Positions 22,935 to 28,261 of a stretch of DNA of 28,261 bases are shown one piece after another. The translations under genes were made by a program, and so were the position numbers. The notes below the pieces were generated by a model that saw only the letters and a list, made by a program, of their open reading frames with translations, was not told the origin of the DNA and did not search any database. The first letter of the stretch is position 1. The number at the start of each line of letters is the position of its first letter. This DNA is from CAZOWM01 sp964583615 (GTDB lineage Bacteria; Spirochaetota; B62-G9; DRHN01). The stretch spans positions 1 through 28,261 of the forward strand of contig CAZOWM010000046.1 in NCBI GenBank assembly GCA_964583615.1, given 5' to 3'.

Positions 22935-23876
22935 ATGTTCATACACTCATCCGTCATTAAGAGCGTTCTGCCCATATTCATGTATCTGTTCCTCGGTTTC
23001 TTTCTTCAGCGGGTCCGATTTTTAAAGAAAGTGTCGGTGAATGACATCAGGAAGATCATCGTGTTCATCACCCTGCCGTGCCTTCTTTTTGTGGTGTTCT
23101 CCAGGATCGAGCTTCAGAAAAATCTGATTGTGATTTTCATTATTATTTATTCCATTTGCGGGATCATGGTCCTCCTGGGGAAAGCGTCGGCGCGCGTGTT
23201 GCGGATAGAAACCCCTTTTTTCCCGCTCATGATGGGAGGGTATGAGACGGGAATGGTGGGGTACGCGGTATTTATTTCCATATATGGTATCGAAAATGCG
23301 GGTATCCTTGCTGCCCTGGATCTGGGGCAGCTGTTCTTTGTGTGGACAGCCCTTATTGCACCACTCATGAAGCTGAAAGAGGGAAAACGTGATTCGCGAA
23401 AAATGGTGAAAATGTTTTTTACGTCTCCGGTGATACTTTCAATCGTGATCGGTATCATTTTCAGCCTTTTGCGAAAGCTGAGCGTGCTTTCAGAGCATTC
23501 CGTGTATGTCTTCATTCGGGATTTCTGCACCTCACTCGGTGGAATAACCGTACCGCTGATCTGCATCGTGATAGGCTATGAGTTCAGGATGCGCAAAGAA
23601 ACTCTGTGGCTCACAGGAAAAACGATTATCTTTCGGTACTGTGTCCATTTCATCATCGCGCTTCTTGTAAGCGATCTGCTGTTTGTGCGAATGCTGAATC
23701 TCGGCCCTCTTTACGTACGGGCGTTGCTCGTGATGTTTTTTCTGCCGCCTCCCTTCGTATACACTCTCTTTACGAAAGAGGACGACGCAAACAATACGCA
23801 CTATGTTGCACAGATGCTTTCGATGAGCACTGTTGTGTCAATTGTTCTCATCTCGATCGTCGCAGCCGTTTTCTGA
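22935..23876 (+). CDS. AEC-family (auxin efflux carrier-like) membrane transporter
   Basis: A 313-residue integral membrane protein with about ten hydrophobic segments in two halves, matching the auxin-efflux-carrier/malate-permease (Mem_trans) family. The N-terminal half opens VLPIFMYLFLGFFLQRVRFL and contains FITLPCLLF. The second half contains SLGGITVPLICIVIGYEFRM and ends YVAQMLSMSTVVSIVLISIVAAVF, as is usual for the family. Bacterial relatives move small carboxylates and other organic anions. It lies after the operon terminator, so it is probably a separate unit. Its ribosome site is weak (CTGAGAA) and no good promoter is obvious. Export of an organic acid product is conceivable but unproven. 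Confidence 0.85.
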   Translation: MFIHSSVIKSVLPIFMYLFLGFFLQRVRFLKKVSVNDIRKIIVFITLPCLLFVVFSRIELQKNLIVIFIIIYSICGIMVLLGKASARVLRIETPFFPLMMGGYETGMVGYAVFISIYGIENAGILAALDLGQLFFVWTALIAPLMKLKEGKRDSRKMVKMFFTSPVILSIVIGIIFSLLRKLSVLSEHSVYVFIRDFCTSLGGITVPLICIVIGYEFRMRKETLWLTGKTIIFRYCVHFIIALLVSDLLFVRMLNLGPLYVRALLVMFFLPPPFVYTLFTKEDDANNTHYVAQMLSMSTVVSIVLISIVAAVF

Positions 23877-23982
23877 GCCTGGCAATGATTTCGAAGGTTT
23901 GGCAAAATAGAGTGATTATCACAGACAGTTCACCCGTGTTTGGCTTCAGCTTTTCGGTATAAGACGCGATTTTTTATACTGC

Positions 23983-25395
23983 TCACTGCATATCGAGGAG
24001 GTACGACTCACCGTACTTGACGATCGTAATGTCATACCCCATGTTCCCGAGCATGGTGCTGAGGTGTGCCTGCGCGTCCGGCTCTCCGTGTACGAGAAAT
24101 ACTTTTTTCAGCCTCTTTTTGTCCAGATTCTCGATGTATGAGCAGATATCACGGTAATCGGCATGGGCGCTGAACGTGTTTAAAACTTCGACCTGCGCCC
24201 TCAGTGTATAGAGGTCGCCGAATATTCTCACTTCGGGCTGCTTTTCGACGATCTTTCGCCCCAGCGTGTTTTGGGCCATGAAGCCGACGATCAGAACCGT
24301 GGCGCGTGGGTCTTCTATGTTGTTAGCGAGGTGATGAAGAATTCTTCCAGACTCGCACATGCCGGATGCGGAGATGATGATTGCAGGTTCTGCGAGGGAG
24401 TTTAGCTTTTTGCTTTCTTCCGTGGCGGTGACATAGGTAAGCTCGCTGAAACCGAACGGATTTTTATGATGATCCAGAAACGCCTGCCGTGTCTCATTGT
24501 CGTAGCACTCCTGGTGCACGCGGAATATGGAGGTTGCGTTCGTTGCCATGGGGCTGTCCACAAAGATCGGGACCTTTGGAATGAGCCCGCGATCAGTGAG
24601 GATGTGTAGAATGTACACAAGCTCCTGTGTGCGCTCGACTGCGAACGCGGGAATAATGACCTTTCCACCGCGTGAGACGGTACTGCTGATCACCTCAGCA
24701 AGCTCTGCCTCGGCCTGTTCAACCGGTTCATGCAGCCGGTTTCCGTAGGTGCTCTCGATGACGAGATAATCCACGTCCGGGATCTTTTCTGGGTCACGGA
24801 GAATGGGAAGATTTTTTCTCCCCAGGTCCCCGCTGAATGCGACTGCACACTCACTACCGTTATTTCTGAGGGTGAACACGACGAGCGAGGATCCGAGTAT
24901 GTGCCCCGCATCGTAAAACATCGCCTCGATGCCGTCAGCCACAAGAAATCTGCGATGGTACGAGACAGTCACAAACTGATCAAGGCATGATAACACGTCT
25001 CTTTCCGTGTAGAGCGGCTTCTTGTCGAAGGGGATCTTTTTTTTCATTGCTTTTCGCTTAAGGTATTCAATATCTTTTGCCTGTATATGTGCAGCATCCA
25101 TCATGATGAGGCTTGCGAGGTCGCGGCTTGCAGGAGTGGTGAAGATATTTCCCTCGAACCCTTTTTTCGGAAGAAGGGGCATAAGACCGCAATGGTCGTA
25201 ATGTGCGTGCGTGAGGACCACGCCGTGTAAAGCAGAGGCATCAAACCTCCAGTTTCTGTTTTTTTCTTCGGCTTCGGAGCGTTTGCCCTGAAACGCTCCG
25301 CAGTCGATCATGACGGTCCGGCCTTCAGAGCTGAGAAAGTGCTTCGAGCCTGTGACTTCTTCTGCAGCTCCGTGAGAGTAGAGTTTGGCATCCAT
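23983..25395 (-). CDS. Metallo-beta-lactamase-fold protein with beta-CASP and RMMBL domains (RNase/CPSF-like)
   Basis: A 470-residue predicted metal-dependent nuclease of the beta-CASP group, related to CPSF73/YSH1-type and other bacterial RNases. The metal-binding motif is LTHAHYDHCG with H63, H65, D67 and H68. DAGHILGSS and AVAFSGDLGR follow as further ligand strands. The beta-CASP region includes VESTYGNRLH, KVIIPAFAVERTQE and IIISASGMCESGRILHHL. The C-terminal RMMBL part has VEVLNTFSAHADY and VFLVHGEPDAQ. ATG 25395 is chosen because GAGGAGAAA lies just upstream; an in-frame ATG at 25470 has no ribosome site. It converges on the AEC gene. Confidence 0.92.
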   Translation of the reverse strand: MDAKLYSHGAAEEVTGSKHFLSSEGRTVMIDCGAFQGKRSEAEEKNRNWRFDASALHGVVLTHAHYDHCGLMPLLPKKGFEGNIFTTPASRDLASLIMMDAAHIQAKDIEYLKRKAMKKKIPFDKKPLYTERDVLSCLDQFVTVSYHRRFLVADGIEAMFYDAGHILGSSLVVFTLRNNGSECAVAFSGDLGRKNLPILRDPEKIPDVDYLVIESTYGNRLHEPVEQAEAELAEVISSTVSRGGKVIIPAFAVERTQELVYILHILTDRGLIPKVPIFVDSPMATNATSIFRVHQECYDNETRQAFLDHHKNPFGFSELTYVTATEESKKLNSLAEPAIIISASGMCESGRILHHLANNIEDPRATVLIVGFMAQNTLGRKIVEKQPEVRIFGDLYTLRAQVEVLNTFSAHADYRDICSYIENLDKKRLKKVFLVHGEPDAQAHLSTMLGNMGYDITIVKYGESYLLDMQ

Positions 25396-25670
25396 GATTT
25401 TCTCCTCGTGTTCTTGAAGCCTCAATCGTTGACAGGATGTCAGTGTACGTTCTTTTTTTGGGAAATACAACGGAATTTACACCTCTTTATGGTGAAAAAC
25501 ATTTTACATCGAACTTCGAGTGTTTAGATATATTGGTGAAAAACACTGAATCCACCGACGTCTCTTATCCGAAGCTCTCAAAATTACCATGCAACGTATG
25601 CGTGAATGTTACATTTTCAGACCGATGTATGAAATGCAACATTCACCCATTTTAATGTGTGAGCAATGCA
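25396..25670. other. Non-coding spacer with small repeats
   Basis: No gene seen. TGGTGAAAAACA occurs twice (25490-25501, 25534-25545). A short dyad TGACA-GGA-TGTCA lies at 25430-25442. An imperfect inverted repeat of about 16 pairs spans 25602-25646 (arms start GTGAATGTT and end AACATTCAC), just upstream of the oxidoreductase remnant. It must also hold the promoter of the leftward beta-CASP gene, but no strong box stands out. Confidence 0.5.
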
Positions 25671-25910
25671 ATGTGGAAACATCTCGTTCTGGTTGGGACA
25701 GGTCATGCTCACCTCGCGGTATTCAGAAACCTCCAGCTGAAGCCGTTTCGCAGGTACAAGAAATTTCTACTGATCTTCAATCTCGGAGACGGGAAGGGGA
25801 TTTTCTGGAGAAATAAGCTCTCGATGAAAGGGAGGTTTGCGTTTCAGCTGAAGAGGAAGATCGATGAAAGGTTTATTCGCACCTCCCAGAAACTCATGCA
25901 CGGCGGCTGA
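25671..25910 (+). pseudogene. Internally deleted remnant of a pyridine-nucleotide/FAD oxidoreductase
   Basis: An open frame of 79 residues starts MWKHLVLVGTGHAHLAVFRNL, the N-terminal FAD-binding strand and helix of NDH-2-like oxidoreductases, including the type often associated with selenophosphate synthetase. After about residue 27 it passes straight into KKFLLIFNLGDGKGIFW and RGRFAFQLKRKIDERFI-type sequence, which I recognise as the extreme C-terminus of the same family. The roughly 300 residues normally between them, with the NAD domain and the rest of the FAD domain, are missing. It has no clear ribosome site. The frame is open, so it could still yield a short peptide, but it cannot be a working oxidoreductase. 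Confidence 0.6.
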
Positions 25911-26090
25911 TCTGTTGAAATGTGATCACCCGTTGGAACTCATCTTGAATTGTGTGGCAGTCTGCTGAATCTCACCAGTGTCTATATAAAAAACCCGTTA
26001 AATTTTGCAATGCGAATTTTTACTATATGTACTTAATCTTGTTTCATCAATAGGAAGGACTTTACTGGGAAAGCTATTTTTGGTATTCTC
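25911..26090. other. Spacer between the remnant and the converging exported-protein gene
   Basis: AT-rich from about 25980; no gene and no clear terminator seen. An A-run followed by CCCGTT near 25990 reads on the minus strand as AACGGG then TTTTTT and might aid leftward termination, but no good stem precedes it. Confidence 0.4.
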
Positions 26091-28261
26091 TCAGTCTTCG
26101 TTGTTCGTGCGGAACACCTGCATGCTGTCGCCGCTTTTCCCGCACAGGAGCCAGAGATAGTCTTTGGTCTTGTCAGCAATGGAAAGTCCATGATAGATCC
26201 GCTGATTGAAGGCAGGGTCGCCAAAACCATCCAGCGTTACAGGCTCGAAGTCCGACTCGAATTGTGGATCGGTTATACCTGCTAAACTGCGCCATACCTG
26301 TAATCCGCTGCTGCTGTTGTCGAAGCCGATGTAGAGCCGGTCTCCGTTTACCGCAAGAAGCGAGAGCGCGTTGTTGTTGGTGTATCCCATGCTCGTTATT
26401 CCTGATCCGCTGCCCGCCACGAGTGTCCACGCGGAACCATCGAACTTCCACAGCTGGGGGCGGTTCAAAACGTCTTTTGTGTTACGGGCAGCATAGAGAA
26501 CGCCTTTGAAAACAGCCATTGCGGGAAACGCCTTGTCCGAAGGAGTGAGCTTGTTGACGGCCGAAAGCTCCGCAGAAAACCGGTCGAACAGCGGGTCATT
26601 GTACCAGAGAAGGTCTGAAGTGGGTGTCACGTCCTCCCAGTCTCCGGGTGAGGTATCGTATGGACCTGGTGTTGCGGTCGTCGAACGCAGAATGCCACCG
26701 TCCTCATCGATGTTGTTGTGCCCTCCGCACGCAAGGTAAAGCCTGTTGTTGAATGCACAGAATGAATCGATGCTCACAATGCCCCCGGTGTTCACCTTGC
26801 CGAAGTCTCCATTTGCGCCGATACGCGGCATGAGATCCGCATACAGGTTGAAGACGTCGATGTTCAAGACAGGACTCTGCACGATGTTATTAAACATGAG
26901 GAGATGAGGCTTTATGCTGTCAGAGTCTGTAAAACCGATAAACAGTCTGTTGTTGAACACAACCATGGAAGAAACACCCTTCATCTCTCCCTGACTCTTC
27001 GCTCCCGTAAGGTCGATTGCATCGAAGTGCAGTTTCGTCCCGGATTCTGTGGTGTAGTAAATATAATCCAGATCACCGCTCGATTTGGAAGGTCCGACAA
27101 AAAGGTACTCCTCACCGCCTATTGTGTAGCCGCAGATGTAGTCGATGCCATCCTCTCCGTCTGGTCCCGGATCAAGCGTATGTGAGATCACCGATCCAGT
27201 ATCGAAAAACAAACTCACGATTTCAGGATCACTTCCATCAGGCTTCATCCTGAACACCGCGTTGTCAGCATCTGCTGGTCCGATGTAGACCCTCCCCCTG
27301 TACTTTGTAAGCATGCAGAATGCTGTGCTTGTCTCATTCATCGGGTCTTCGATCACCGGTCCGTCTGCGAAGCTTTCAGGCGGGCTTCCTGTACCGGAAA
27401 AGGATGCCATGTTGTCAGGATAGTCGGAAAGCTGCTGCCAGTTGCTGTCTCGCACATCAGTGCTCACCGTCACGGTGTAAAAATTCTCGGAGAAGGTCCC
27501 CGTTATGTGGAGATAGACATTTGCAGTGTCAGATGACTGTAACTCTGCTATATCAACAGTGATGCTGGTACTACAATTGTCCTTAAGAGAATAATTGCTC
27601 GCTGTTTCGGAAGAGCTTTGTTCCATTGGCTCGGAAAAATGCAGGCATACGGTATTTCCGTCAACGAGTTCAGCCGAGAGCACTGTCGGCGGAGTGTTGT
27701 CTGTTGTGCCGGTTCCGTAAAACTGCATTGTGTTCGGGTCTGTGAGAGGGTTTCCGTTCTCGTCGGTAACGTTCCCGATTGCAAGCGTGTAGATCGTGTT
27801 TCCGGATTGGGAGCTTGTCTCGAGGATGACTTTCGAGTAATCGTCTGTTGAGCGCGTTGCCGTAAAGACGCTGAGCCCCACAATGCTGTAATTCGATGCG
27901 CTCTGCGCAGAGGCCTCCTCCACAGGCTCGGAAAAGAAGACTGCGACTTTTGAGTTGCCGTATGAGCTCACGCTTTCGATAAAGGGCGCAACATCACCAC
28001 AAAAGCTTTTCGAACTGTCATCGATGACATTTGTAACGGTGAGGAGGTAGGTGGTGTCCTCCTGCGCTGATGTGGTCAGGTCCACGATCGAATGATCTGA
28101 AGCGCTGCGGACTGCACTGATGACTGAGAGTCCTGAAATCGCGTAGTGTGCCGGTTCCTGGGCGCTTGTGAGGTCCACATCTTCTGAAAAAAACACCTGC
28201 ACACCGGTGTTTGAGGTCGCTTTTGCATCGACAAGGCACAGCTCGTCTTCGTAAGATCCCC
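26091..28261 (-). CDS. Large exported protein with tandem Ig-like (SbsA/Big_5-type) repeats, C-terminal part
   Basis: At least 723 residues; the frame stays open to the right edge, reading GSYEDELCLVDAKATSNTGVQ before the first internal GTG, so the N-terminus and any signal peptide are outside the window. Three successive Ig-like units of about 95-105 residues are visible. Each has a strand ending VFFSEDV, VFFSEPVEE or LHFSEPMEQ, then 'S..A.NYSI/L', and a closing 'Y.L.V.NV.D' strand, as in SbsA_Ig/Big_5 domains. From about residue 310 to the end follows a different region with repeated strands such as GRVYIGPADADN, NRLFIGFTDSDS, NRLYLACGGHNN, GVLYAARNTKD and DRLYIGFDNSS, resembling a beta-propeller of five or more blades. 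It is probably a surface or periplasmic binding or adhesion protein. No catalytic motif was recognised. Confidence 0.8.
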   Translation of the reverse strand, partial: GSYEDELCLVDAKATSNTGVQVFFSEDVDLTSAQEPAHYAISGLSVISAVRSASDHSIVDLTTSAQEDTTYLLTVTNVIDDSSKSFCGDVAPFIESVSSYGNSKVAVFFSEPVEEASAQSASNYSIVGLSVFTATRSTDDYSKVILETSSQSGNTIYTLAIGNVTDENGNPLTDPNTMQFYGTGTTDNTPPTVLSAELVDGNTVCLHFSEPMEQSSSETASNYSLKDNCSTSITVDIAELQSSDTANVYLHITGTFSENFYTVTVSTDVRDSNWQQLSDYPDNMASFSGTGSPPESFADGPVIEDPMNETSTAFCMLTKYRGRVYIGPADADNAVFRMKPDGSDPEIVSLFFDTGSVISHTLDPGPDGEDGIDYICGYTIGGEEYLFVGPSKSSGDLDYIYYTTESGTKLHFDAIDLTGAKSQGEMKGVSSMVVFNNRLFIGFTDSDSIKPHLLMFNNIVQSPVLNIDVFNLYADLMPRIGANGDFGKVNTGGIVSIDSFCAFNNRLYLACGGHNNIDEDGGILRSTTATPGPYDTSPGDWEDVTPTSDLLWYNDPLFDRFSAELSAVNKLTPSDKAFPAMAVFKGVLYAARNTKDVLNRPQLWKFDGSAWTLVAGSGSGITSMGYTNNNALSLLAVNGDRLYIGFDNSSSGLQVWRSLAGITDPQFESDFEPVTLDGFGDPAFNQRIYHGLSIADKTKDYLWLLCGKSGDSMQVFRTNNED

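Noticed and set aside
25396..25470. N-terminal extension of the beta-CASP protein
   Set aside because: Family sequence starts at MDAKLYSHGA, with GAGGAG just before it; the extension has no ribosome site.
25434..25670. CRISPR array or mobile-element end in the repeat-bearing spacer
   Set aside because: Only one 12-base direct repeat and small dyads are present; there is no regular spacing, transposase or terminal repeat pair.
1..28261. tRNA, rRNA, riboswitch or insertion-sequence genes
   Set aside because: No recognisable tRNA cloverleaf, rRNA segment, known riboswitch core or transposase was seen by eye; a covariance-model scan was not possible here.

Overview
The window is a bacterial carbohydrate-uptake and catabolism region from a draft assembly (a 10-N gap lies at 22397-22406). 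Coding DNA has moderate GC and the spacers are AT-rich. Shine-Dalgarno sites are strong, operons are tight, and there are two complete sugar ABC transporters, three FGGY kinases, LacI and GntR regulators and a repeat-bearing exported protein at the right edge. This mix would fit a saccharolytic spirochaete or a similar fermenter. That is only a guess from gene content; no RNA gene or phylogenetic marker is present to settle it.

Region 1 (1-7477) is a first sugar module. An FGGY kinase (cut by the left edge) diverges across a very AT-rich spacer from a six-gene rightward run: a GATase1-like protein, a DhaK-type ketose kinase, a CUT2 (ribose-type) binding protein, a two-domain ATPase, a permease and a LacI regulator. 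The run ends at a terminator built from the overlapping 3' ends of the regulator and the converging gene. A strong hairpin separates the binding protein from the ATPase.

Region 2 (7498-8959, minus) is a small unrelated pair: an AlaX-like alanyl-tRNA editing protein and a quinone-oxidoreductase-type dehydrogenase.

Region 3 (about 9091-22890, plus) is the most interesting part. A HutC-type GntR regulator with a duplicated promoter/operator is followed by a CUT1 transporter (Tat-exported binding protein, two permeases, a MalK-like ATPase). Then comes a compact catabolic run: two FGGY kinases, a carbon-nitrogen hydrolase, a VOC metalloenzyme, a transaldolase-family protein and a fused alpha/beta E1 thiamine-diphosphate enzyme, closed by a clear terminator. 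The operator that lies twice before the regulator recurs as an almost perfect palindrome before the first kinase, tying the region into one probable regulon. The logic appears to be import, phosphorylation (two kinases), then carbon-carbon bond chemistry (transaldolase/aldolase and ThDP enzyme), with an amidase-like and a VOC enzyme in between. I do not recognise it as a described pathway and cannot name the substrate.

Region 4 (22935-28261) holds an AEC-family transporter (plus), a beta-CASP metallo-beta-lactamase-fold protein (minus), an internally deleted remnant of a flavin oxidoreductase (plus), and the C-terminal part of a large exported protein with tandem Ig-like repeats (minus), cut by the right edge.
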